DNA of 44,025 nucleotides from an uncultured Acetobacteraceae bacterium (lineage in GTDB: Bacteria; Pseudomonadota; Alphaproteobacteria; Acetobacterales; Acetobacteraceae). This document shows, piece by piece, positions 34,886 through 41,800 of the stretch (position 1 is the stretch's first letter; each line of letters begins with the position of its first letter). A program made the translations under genes and the position numbers. The notes under the pieces are model-generated. The model did not search any database. It was not told where the DNA came from and saw only the letters and a program-made list of their open reading frames with translations. Where the stretch lies: assembly GCA_937902425.1 (NCBI GenBank), contig CALFNB010000384.1:1-44025 (forward strand), given 5' to 3'.

Positions 34886-35758
34886 ATGTTCAACCGTCAG
34901 GCCCTGATCGGACTGATCGGCGCCAACATCATGAAGTCGCTGGCGCCGGCGCTGCACATTGACGCCTTCGCGGCGGCCGGCATCACCGGGCACTACCATT
35001 TGATGGACGTCGATCAACTGCCCGGAAGGACGCTGAAGGGTCTGCTGAACGCGGTGAAGACCGCCGGCTTCCTCGGGGTGAACATCACGTTTCCATTCAA
35101 GCAGGAGGTCATGCCGCTGCTGGACGAACTCTCGACCGAGGCGCGGCAGACCGGAGCGGTCAACACCGTGGCGATCTCGCGGGAGGGTCGCACAACCGGC
35201 CACAACACGGACCGCGGCGGCTTCCGGTTGAATTTCGAAGACGGACTCGGCCGCGCCGCCGCCGCAGGTAAGACGGCGGTGCTGGTCGGTGCGGGAGGTG
35301 CCGGCAGCGCGGTGGCGTTCGCGCTGATGGACCTCGGGCTGCGCGAGTTGATCGTGTTTGACAAGGACTCCGCGCGCGCGTCGGCGTTGGCCGCTGACGT
35401 GTGCACGCATTTTGGGGTGGGACGTTGCCGCGTGTCGGAACGGTTGAATGATGAAATCGCCGCCGCCGATGGTGTCGCGAATGCCACGCCGATCGGGATG
35501 GCGGGCTTCCCCGGCAATCCGGTCCCGGTCGAGGCATTGCGTCCGGATCACTGGGTCGCCGACGTGATCTACACGCCAATCGAGACCGAGCTGATCCACG
35601 CGGCGGCGGCCCAGGGGGCGCGCGTGCTGACCGGAGGCGGCATGTGCGTCCATCAGGGCGTCGACGCGTTCCGGCTGTTCACCGGCATCAGCCCCGACGT
35701 GGCACGCATGCACCGCACGTTCAACGATGCACTCGCGACGCGGGATGCGGTGCCATGA
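34886..35758 (+). CDS. Shikimate/quinate dehydrogenase (AroE family)
   Basis: A 290-residue NAD(P)-dependent dehydrogenase that interconverts shikimate (or quinate) and 3-dehydroshikimate (or 3-dehydroquinate). The substrate pocket is visible as IMKSLAPALH, NITFPFKQ (catalytic K72) and GHNTDRGGF (catalytic D109); the nucleotide site is VGAGGAG (134-140), and the C-terminal GGGMCVHQGVDAFRLFTG is also typical. Overlap by ATGA with the QuiC1 gene and the PcaHG genes beyond it point to a catabolic role feeding 3-dehydroshikimate to QuiC1, rather than the biosynthetic AroE. Cofactor preference is not clear from sequence. ATG 34886 has AAGG upstream and begins just before the family start. Confidence 0.88.
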   Translation: MFNRQALIGLIGANIMKSLAPALHIDAFAAAGITGHYHLMDVDQLPGRTLKGLLNAVKTAGFLGVNITFPFKQEVMPLLDELSTEARQTGAVNTVAISREGRTTGHNTDRGGFRLNFEDGLGRAAAAGKTAVLVGAGGAGSAVAFALMDLGLRELIVFDKDSARASALAADVCTHFGVGRCRVSERLNDEIAAADGVANATPIGMAGFPGNPVPVEALRPDHWVADVIYTPIETELIHAAAAQGARVLTGGGMCVHQGVDAFRLFTGISPDVARMHRTFNDALATRDAVP

Positions 35759-37605
35759 AAACCGCGATCGCGACGGTTTGTCTCAGTGGCGGGCTGGATG
35801 AGAAGCTGTTGGCCATCGCCGCCGCCGGCTTCAAAGGCGTCGAGATTTTCGAAAACGATCTGCTCTCGTTCAACGGCACGCCAAAAGATGTCAGGCACGC
35901 GGCCGAGGATCTCGGCCTGACGATCGTCACGTTCCAGCCGTTCCGCGATTTCGAAGGCATGCCGGCTGACAAACGCGAGCGCGACTTCGTCCGCGCCGAG
36001 CGCAAATTCGATCTGATGGCGGAACTAGGCTGCGATCTGCTGATGGTTTGCTCCAACGTGTCTCCGGAAAGCGCCGGCGGGATCGACCGCGCCGCCGAGG
36101 ATTTTCATGCGCTTGGCGAGCGTGCGGCGAAACGCGGGATGCGCGTTGGGTTCGAGGCTCTGGCCTGGGGCCGCCACATCAACGACTACCGCGACGCGTG
36201 GGAGGTCGTGCGGCGAGCCGGTCATGCATCGGTCGGCCTGGTGCTCGACTCGTTTCACATTTTGTCGCGCAAGACCGACCTCAAGGCGCTGACCGCGGTG
36301 CCGAGGGATCGAATCTTTCTCGTGCAATTGGCCGACGCGCCCGTCCTGGAAATGGATTTTCTCTCCTGGAGCCGTCATTTCCGCAACTTTCCTGGGCAGG
36401 GCGACTTCCCAGTGCTGGACTTCATGATCGCGTTGCAGCAGACCGGCTATGATGGGTTGTTGTCGCTGGAAATCTTCAACGATCAGTTCCGCGCCGGCTC
36501 CGCGCGGAGCGTCGCCATCGATGGGCATCGCTCGTTGATCTGGTTGCTGGACCAAATGGGTGGTTCGGCACCGTCGTTGCCGCCTCGCGCGCTTTGTCTC
36601 GGCACCGAATTCATCGAATTCGCGATGGACGAAGCAACTGAGCCATCGTTCAACGCGCTGATGCGCGGCCTGGGTTTCGCGCGTAGCGGGGTTCATAAAT
36701 CCAAATCGGTGACGCGATGGTCGCAAGGCGGCATCAATCTTGTCGCCAATACCGAAAAGGAAGGCTTCGCCCATTCTTACTACATCACCCACGGTACCGC
36801 GGTTTGTGCCCTGGGTCTGCGAGTTGACGATGCGGCGGCCACATTGCGCCGGGCGCGCGGCCTGCTAGATCAGCCGTTTCAGCAGGCGGTCGGCCCAGGG
36901 GAACTGGAGATTCCGGCGGTGCGGGGTGTGGGTGGCAGTTTGATGTATTTCATCGATCCGGCGAGCAAGCTCGCGCGGGTCTGGGACATCGAGTTCGAGC
37001 CGACCGGCGAGACGGCGCCGGATGCCGGTCTCACCGTCGTCGATCATATCTCGCAGTCGATGCATTACGAGGAGATGTTGACCTGGTTGCTGTTCTATTC
37101 GTCGTTGCTCAATCTGGACAAAGTACCGGCGCAGGACGTGCTGGACCCGGGCGGCCTCGTGAAAAGTCAGGTGGTGCGATCGGCGGACGGCGCGGTCCGG
37201 ATCATTCTGAATGCGTCGCAATCGAGTCGTACGCAGTCCTCGCGGTTCCTGTCGGAGGTGTTCGGATCAGGCGTGCAGCATATCGCCCTGGCGACCGACG
37301 ATATCTTCGCAACGGTTGCGAAACTGCGGGAAAACGGCGTTCCCCTGCTCCGCATCCCGGAGAATTACTACGATGACCTGGAAGCTCGGACCGGCCTGAG
37401 CGGTGACGAACTCGACCGGCTGAAATCATTGGACATCCTGTATGACCGGGATGGCACGTCGGAATATTTCCAGGTTTACACGCACACATTCGAGGACCGG
37501 TTTTTCTTTGAGGTCGTGCAGCGGCGAAATTACACGGGCTTTGGCGCGGCCAACGCGTCGATCCGCCTCGCCGCGCAGACCCGTCTCGCACAACAAATCG
37601 ACTGA
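35755..37605 (+). CDS. quiC1: 3-dehydroshikimate dehydratase QuiC1 fused to HPPD-like domain
   Basis: A 616-residue two-domain protein. Residues 1 to about 285 form a sugar-isomerase-like TIM barrel that dehydrates 3-dehydroshikimate to protocatechuate. The metal ligands E134, D165, Q191 and E239 all fall where QuiC1-type dehydratases have them. Residues about 300-616 are a 4-hydroxyphenylpyruvate dioxygenase-like domain with an intact 2-His-1-Glu set: H431 in VDHIS, H509 in VQHIALATDD and E586 in FFFEVVQRR. Annotation pipelines often call such proteins 4-hydroxyphenylpyruvate dioxygenase, but the order AroE-like, QuiC1, PcaH, PcaG supports the dehydratase role. The start overlaps the dehydrogenase stop (ATGA 35755-35758). 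Confidence 0.9.
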   Translation: MKTAIATVCLSGGLDEKLLAIAAAGFKGVEIFENDLLSFNGTPKDVRHAAEDLGLTIVTFQPFRDFEGMPADKRERDFVRAERKFDLMAELGCDLLMVCSNVSPESAGGIDRAAEDFHALGERAAKRGMRVGFEALAWGRHINDYRDAWEVVRRAGHASVGLVLDSFHILSRKTDLKALTAVPRDRIFLVQLADAPVLEMDFLSWSRHFRNFPGQGDFPVLDFMIALQQTGYDGLLSLEIFNDQFRAGSARSVAIDGHRSLIWLLDQMGGSAPSLPPRALCLGTEFIEFAMDEATEPSFNALMRGLGFARSGVHKSKSVTRWSQGGINLVANTEKEGFAHSYYITHGTAVCALGLRVDDAAATLRRARGLLDQPFQQAVGPGELEIPAVRGVGGSLMYFIDPASKLARVWDIEFEPTGETAPDAGLTVVDHISQSMHYEEMLTWLLFYSSLLNLDKVPAQDVLDPGGLVKSQVVRSADGAVRIILNASQSSRTQSSRFLSEVFGSGVQHIALATDDIFATVAKLRENGVPLLRIPENYYDDLEARTGLSGDELDRLKSLDILYDRDGTSEYFQVYTHTFEDRFFFEVVQRRNYTGFGAANASIRLAAQTRLAQQID

Positions 37606-37619
37606 AACGGATCCATACC

Positions 37620-38321
37620 ATGACAGAACTCTTCAATCCCCGCGATTGGTCCGGCCAGCCGGGCTACATCGCGCCGGACTATAAATCCACACCGTTGCGC
37701 GGCCCCACGAAGCCGCTGATCCCATTGCCGCAAACACTCTCGGAGCTGACCGGACCAGTTTACGGCCAGGAGAGTGTCACCGGACAGGATGCCGACCTGA
37801 CGCGTAATGGCCGTCGCAATGGCGAACCGTTGGGCGAACGCATCATCGTGGCCGGCCGCGTGCTGGACGAAGATGGCCGGCCTGTCCCCAATACGCTGCT
37901 GGAAATCTGGCAGGCCAACGCGGCGGGCCGTTACATCCATCAGACCGATCAGCATGACGCGCCGATTGATCCAAACTTCTTCGGCGGCGGTCGTTGCGTG
38001 ACGAACGCTGACGGCGCTTATCGCTTCATGTCGGTAAAGCCCGGCGCCTATCCCTGGCCGAACCACCACAACGCGTGGCGGCCGAACCATATTCATTTCT
38101 CGCTGTTCGGGCCGAGCTTTGTGACGCGCCTTGTCACCCAGATGTATTTTCCGGGCGATCCGTTGCTCGCTCTCGATCCAATCTTTCTGGCAACGCCGGC
38201 GGAGACCCGCGACCTGCTGATCGCGCAATTCAGTCTGGACCTGACGGAACCGAATTATGCGCTTGGCTATGCGTTCGACATCGTGCTGCGTGGCCGTACC
38301 GCGACACCGATGGAGGCCTGA
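37620..38321 (+). CDS. pcaH: Protocatechuate 3,4-dioxygenase beta subunit
   Basis: A 233-residue catalytic subunit of the intradiol ring-cleavage enzyme that converts protocatechuate and oxygen to beta-carboxymuconate. All four Fe(III) ligands are present: Y105 in GRYIHQ, Y144 in GAYPWPN, and H157 and H159 in PNHIHFSLFG. The N-terminal segment PRDWSGQPGYIAPDYKSTPLRGP and the intradiol signature RVLDEDGRPVPNTLLEIWQANAAGRY are typical of PcaH. It lies 14 bp after QuiC1 and 3 bp before pcaG, in one transcription unit. The rest of the beta-ketoadipate pathway is not in the window. Confidence 0.95.
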   Translation: MTELFNPRDWSGQPGYIAPDYKSTPLRGPTKPLIPLPQTLSELTGPVYGQESVTGQDADLTRNGRRNGEPLGERIIVAGRVLDEDGRPVPNTLLEIWQANAAGRYIHQTDQHDAPIDPNFFGGGRCVTNADGAYRFMSVKPGAYPWPNHHNAWRPNHIHFSLFGPSFVTRLVTQMYFPGDPLLALDPIFLATPAETRDLLIAQFSLDLTEPNYALGYAFDIVLRGRTATPMEA

Positions 38322-38324
38322 GCG

Positions 38325-38912
38325 ATGACGAAACTGAGACAAACGCCATCGCAGACGGTTGGGCCATACTTCGCGTATGGTCTGTCGCCGGAACAATACG
38401 GCTACCAGCAGAATTTGACCAGCATCGCGGGCAGCCAGATGGCGGAAGGCGATGTCGAGGGCGAGCGCATTCGCGTCGAGGGCCGGGTGTTCGATGGTGC
38501 CGGCAATCCGATCTCCGACGCATTGATTGAAGTCTGGCAGGCTGACTCGCTGGGGCGGTACGCGCATCCGGCGGATCCGCGGGGCAGCAACAACACGTTC
38601 AAGGGGTTTGGACGTTGCGGTACCGGCACGGACCCGCGAAACCGATTTTGGTTCGACACGATCAAGCCAGGCCAGGTTGCCCCTGGGCAGGCGCCGCATT
38701 TGAACGTCATCGTGACCATGCGAGGGATGTTGCTGCACGCATTTACTCGGATTTACTTTTCGGACGAAACGGCGAACGCCACCGACAAAGTGCTGGCCGC
38801 GGTGCCGGCGGAGCGGCGCGGCACCCTGATCGCCACACATCAGGGTGGCAATGTCTACCGTTTCGATATCCACATGCAGGGCGACGATGAGACGGTGTTT
38901 TTCGACGCGTGA
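38325..38912 (+). CDS. pcaG: Protocatechuate 3,4-dioxygenase alpha subunit
   Basis: A 195-residue structural partner of PcaH. It starts with the alpha-subunit signature QTPSQTVGPYFAYGL and shares the intradiol fold segment GRVFDGAGNPISDALIEVWQADSLGRY, but lacks the full set of iron ligands (HLNVIV replaces the HIHF site), as expected for alpha subunits. The QYGYQQN and YFSDE segments are also characteristic. The gene follows pcaH by 3 bp with an ATG at 38325. It is the last gene of the quinate/protocatechuate unit; repeat element copy B begins 17 bp after its stop. Confidence 0.95.
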   Translation: MTKLRQTPSQTVGPYFAYGLSPEQYGYQQNLTSIAGSQMAEGDVEGERIRVEGRVFDGAGNPISDALIEVWQADSLGRYAHPADPRGSNNTFKGFGRCGTGTDPRNRFWFDTIKPGQVAPGQAPHLNVIVTMRGMLLHAFTRIYFSDETANATDKVLAAVPAERRGTLIATHQGGNVYRFDIHMQGDDETVFFDA

Positions 38913-38929
38913 TACGGGCCGCCATTGTC

Positions 38930-39292
38930 GTCATACTCGGGCCTGACCCTGCAAGATTCACACATCTTGAATTCAGGTGTCCGTCTTTGGCGTTCATCGG
39001 TTGGTTGCCTGGCGGAAAGAAAGCAAGACTTTAACACGGAGAAGACAGGGAAAAGGCAGGGATTCTCACGGAAAGTCCGGAGTTTTACACGCTTAGAGCG
39101 GTGTATGATCGAACGTCCGCGCGAAGCCCACACTTCCTTTTCCGTGAGAATCCGTGCCTTTTCCCTGTCTTCTCCGTGTTGGAAAACTTACTTGCCATGG
39201 TTCTGGCGGCACCGTCCTGACAAGGGAGTATTGTGAGGGTTAAGCGCAACGATGTGTGCGAACCGCGGGGCCTGCCCTGGCCCGGGGATGAC
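38930..39292 (-). repeat. MITE-like palindromic element, copy B (complete)
   Basis: A 363-bp element filling almost the whole pcaG-thrC gap (38913-39299, no gene). Its ends are imperfect terminal inverted repeats: GTCATACTCGGGCCTG at 38930 and, reading inward on the other strand from 39292, GTCATCCCCGGGCCAG; both are followed by a TTC(A/G)CACATC block. Inside lie two long arms, 39033-39074 and 39139-39180, that pair at 41 of 42 positions around a 64-nt loop. Its reverse complement aligns with copy A at 27918-28253. No target duplication or transposase is visible. Ends this close to both genes suggest it may also act as a transcription boundary. Confidence 0.85.
39033..39180. repeat. Long hairpin: 42-nt inverted arms (41/42 match)
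   Basis: Arm one, AACACGGAGAAGACAGGG... to ...ATTCTCACGGAAA (39033-39074), is the reverse complement of arm two, TTTCCGTGAGAATCC... to ...CTTCTCCGTGTT (39139-39180), with a single mismatch. The transcript could fold into a very stable stem between the convergent pcaG and thrC genes, working as a bidirectional terminator or 3'-end stabiliser. That function is inferred; the pairing is visible directly. Confidence 0.85.
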
Positions 39293-39299
39293 GGTCGTG

Positions 39300-40700
39300 T
39301 TACCTGTTCCGTCCCACCAGCGCGCGGACGTTCGCCTCCACCGCGGCCAGATCGTTTGGTAGCACGACGAAACGTTCCGGCCGCGCCATCAGGTCCGCGA
39401 GTCTGGGCGGCAATACGGGCCGGATACCGACCGCCTGCTCGATCGCATCGGGGAATTTCGCCGGGTGCGCGGTGGCCATCGCCACCGTCGGAACGCCATG
39501 CGCGGGTGGCTGCGCCCGCGCCGCCGCGATGCCGATCGCGCTGTGGGGATCAGCGAGATACCCACATGCGTCATGCAGACGGCGGATCTCCGCCGTGGTG
39601 CCGGGATCGTCCAGTCGGAAGCCATGGAACACCGTCCGCACACGATGCCAGTCGGCATCGGACACCGCCATGCGGCCGGTGGCACGGAAGCCGCGCATCG
39701 CATCGGCGGTGGCGACGGGATCACGGTCAAACAGTTCGAACAACAACCGCTCGAAGTTGGAGCTGACCTGGATATCCATCGACGGCGACAGCGACGGCTC
39801 AACCGGCGCCATCGACATGTCGTTGCGTTCCAGGAATCGGGTCAGGATATCGTTACGGTTCGAACCGACGATGAGTCGCGCCACCGGCAGACCCATGCGG
39901 CGCGCGGCCCAGGCGGCGAGGATATTGCCGAAGTTGCCGGTGGGAACGGAGAAGGCGACTTCTCGATCGGGCGCGCCCAGAGCCAGCGCGGCGGCGACAT
40001 AATAGGGAATTTGCGCGGCGATGCGAGCCCAGTTGATGGAGTTGACGGCGGACAGACTCATTTCGGTACGGAATGGAACGTCGGCGAACAGTGCTTTGAG
40101 GAGGTCCTGACAATCGTCGAATGTGCCCTCAATCGCGACATTGCCGACATTTGGTGCCAGCACGGTGGTCATCTGGCGGCGCTGCACGAGGCTGGTGCGC
40201 GCGTGCGGATGCAGAATGACGATGTCGATACGATCGCGATTGGCGCAGGCCTCGATGGCGGCGGATCCGGTGTCGCCCGAGGTGGCGCCGACAATCGTCA
40301 CACGAGCGTTTCGTTCAGCCAGCACGTGCTGGAACAGCAAGCCCAGTACCTGCATCGCCATGTCCTTGAAGGCGAGCGTCGGGCCGTGGAACAGTTCTTG
40401 CGCGAACAGATGGGTTTCCAGTTGCACCAGCGGCACGACCGCCGGATGGTCGAAGCCGGCATAAGCCTCATGACAAATCTTCGTCAGCGCCTCGAAAGCG
40501 ATCGAGCGGCCGACGAACGGGCACATCACGCGCGCGGCCAGGTCGGGATATGACAGCCCGCGCATGGCGCGCCAGTCGGCGGCGGAGAAAAGCGGCCAGC
40601 TCTCGGGCATGAACAGGCCGCCATCCTCGGCGAGGCCCGCGAGCAGGACACCGGCGAAATCGCGTACGGGCGCCTGCCCGCGGGTGGAAATATAGCGCAT
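39300..40700 (-). CDS. thrC: Threonine synthase
   Basis: A 466-residue PLP enzyme converting O-phosphohomoserine to threonine. The N-terminus MRYISTRGQAPVRDFAGVLLAGLAEDGGLFMPE is the standard ThrC start; the PLP lysine is K112 in LAFKDMAMQ, and IVGATSGDTGSAAIEAC, SINWARIAAQIPYYV and VPTGNFGNILAAW are family hallmarks. Length is normal for the longer bacterial ThrC class. It is a housekeeping gene transcribed toward pcaG, with repeat copy B between the two stops. Upstream (40701-40918) is a 218-bp divergent region with a 29-bp tandem repeat. No thrA or thrB is adjacent. Confidence 0.95.
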   Translation of the reverse strand: MRYISTRGQAPVRDFAGVLLAGLAEDGGLFMPESWPLFSAADWRAMRGLSYPDLAARVMCPFVGRSIAFEALTKICHEAYAGFDHPAVVPLVQLETHLFAQELFHGPTLAFKDMAMQVLGLLFQHVLAERNARVTIVGATSGDTGSAAIEACANRDRIDIVILHPHARTSLVQRRQMTTVLAPNVGNVAIEGTFDDCQDLLKALFADVPFRTEMSLSAVNSINWARIAAQIPYYVAAALALGAPDREVAFSVPTGNFGNILAAWAARRMGLPVARLIVGSNRNDILTRFLERNDMSMAPVEPSLSPSMDIQVSSNFERLLFELFDRDPVATADAMRGFRATGRMAVSDADWHRVRTVFHGFRLDDPGTTAEIRRLHDACGYLADPHSAIGIAAARAQPPAHGVPTVAMATAHPAKFPDAIEQAVGIRPVLPPRLADLMARPERFVVLPNDLAAVEANVRALVGRNR

Positions 40701-40730
40701 GGCTCTCGTTTAAAGCGTATCGCCGATCGA

Positions 40731-40828
40731 CGGAAGCACCGCGCTGCCGGCACGAGCGGCGGAAGCACCGCGCTGCCCGCGCGAGCGACGGAAGCACCGC
40801 GCTGCCCGCGCGAGCGACGAAAGCACGG
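40731..40828. repeat. 29-bp tandem repeat between thrC and the SDR gene
   Basis: The unit CGGAAGCACCGCGCTGCC plus (C/G)GC(G/A)CGAGCG(A/G) begins at 40731, 40760 and 40789, with a partial fourth copy at 40818. Copies two and three differ only slightly from copy one. It lies 30-130 bp upstream of the thrC start codon, inside the divergent promoter region. There are no spacers, so it is not a CRISPR array. Confidence 0.85.
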
Positions 40829-40918
40829 CCAGGCGATGGAACAAGCGATCGCCTCCCGGTATGCTGGGTGGCAACCAAAGGACCGCGCGATGCACAACTC
40901 ACCGATGGCCCACAACCC

Positions 40919-41683
40919 ATGATCAAAAGCGCGCTCGTCACCGGCGCCGGTGGCGGACTTGGCCGTGCGGTGGCGCTGGCGCTGGCGGGCCGCGGATGCG
41001 CGGTCGTGGCGCTGGATATCGTTGCTTCAGCGGCCGAGGAAACCGCCGCCGAGGCGGGATCTGGCCTGGTCACTCCACTCGTCGTGGATCTGACCGCGCC
41101 GGGGGCGGCGGAACTGGCGGTAGCGGAGAGCCTGGAGGCTCTCGGCGGACTGGACATCGTGGTCAACAACGCCGGCTGGGGCATCGGCGAGGCGTTCCTG
41201 GCGATGACCGAAGCGAGCTGGGATCGCACGCTGGCGCTGAACCTGAAGGCCGTGGCGCTGATCTGCGCGGCGGCGGGACGCCACATGAAGACCCGCGGGT
41301 CCGGCCGGATCGTCAACGTGACCTCGCCGGCGTCGCGCATGGCGTTGCCGAACTATCTCGCTTACGCGGCCAGCAAAGCCGGCGTCGACGCGGTGACGCG
41401 GGCGGCGGCGGTGGCTCTGGCACCGTTCGGCGTGCGGGTGAACAGCGTGGCGCCCGGGATGATGGATACCGCGATGCAGGCGGTGACCGAGCGGCAGCTC
41501 GCGGCGATCGACGGGCGGGACGACGTGGCGGCGTTTCTGGCGGAACGCACCGCCAGGATCCCGGTCGGGCGCCGGACGGATGTCGATACGGTGGCGGGCA
41601 TGATCGTTTGGCTGGCGTTGGATGCGCCGGAGTATATCACAGCGGAACGGTTGAATGTGAGCGGCGGGTTGGATCGGGATTGA
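40919..41683 (+). CDS. SDR family oxidoreductase
   Basis: A 254-residue classical short-chain dehydrogenase/reductase. The cofactor motif is TGAGGGLG (9-16), the structural motif is NNAG (83-86), and the catalytic residues are S136, Y149 and K153 (NYLAYAASK), with the PG motif in NSVAPGMMDT. The D33 after strand 2 (VVALDIV) suggests NAD preference. Substrate is unknown. It diverges from thrC. ATG 40919 fits the family start; a GTG at 40868 would add 17 residues. A FabG-type role in the pigment pathway is possible but not supported by position, 13 kb away. Confidence 0.88.
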   Translation: MIKSALVTGAGGGLGRAVALALAGRGCAVVALDIVASAAEETAAEAGSGLVTPLVVDLTAPGAAELAVAESLEALGGLDIVVNNAGWGIGEAFLAMTEASWDRTLALNLKAVALICAAAGRHMKTRGSGRIVNVTSPASRMALPNYLAYAASKAGVDAVTRAAAVALAPFGVRVNSVAPGMMDTAMQAVTERQLAAIDGRDDVAAFLAERTARIPVGRRTDVDTVAGMIVWLALDAPEYITAERLNVSGGLDRD

Positions 41684-41800
41684 TCCCGCTGAGAAGCGCC
41701 ATCCCGGTCCAGGCGGTCCCACCAAAGCAACACGCGTCTGACTTTGTTTCGCCACGCCGGCATGGGAACCAATCCGCCGCATTCCCATTTACAGACCGGT

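Noticed and set aside
35755-37605. Plain 4-hydroxyphenylpyruvate dioxygenase
   Set aside because: The HPPD-like part is only the C-terminal half; the N-terminal half has the complete metal site of a 3-dehydroshikimate dehydratase and the operon context fits that.
40731-40828. Possible CRISPR array
   Set aside because: The units are contiguous with no spacers, and no cas genes are present; the same applies to 15850-15897 and 18333-18392.
40919-41683. The SDR as the missing ketoreductase of the pigment cluster
   Set aside because: It is 13 kb away, divergent from thrC and of a general SDR type; nothing in the sequence links it to the cluster.
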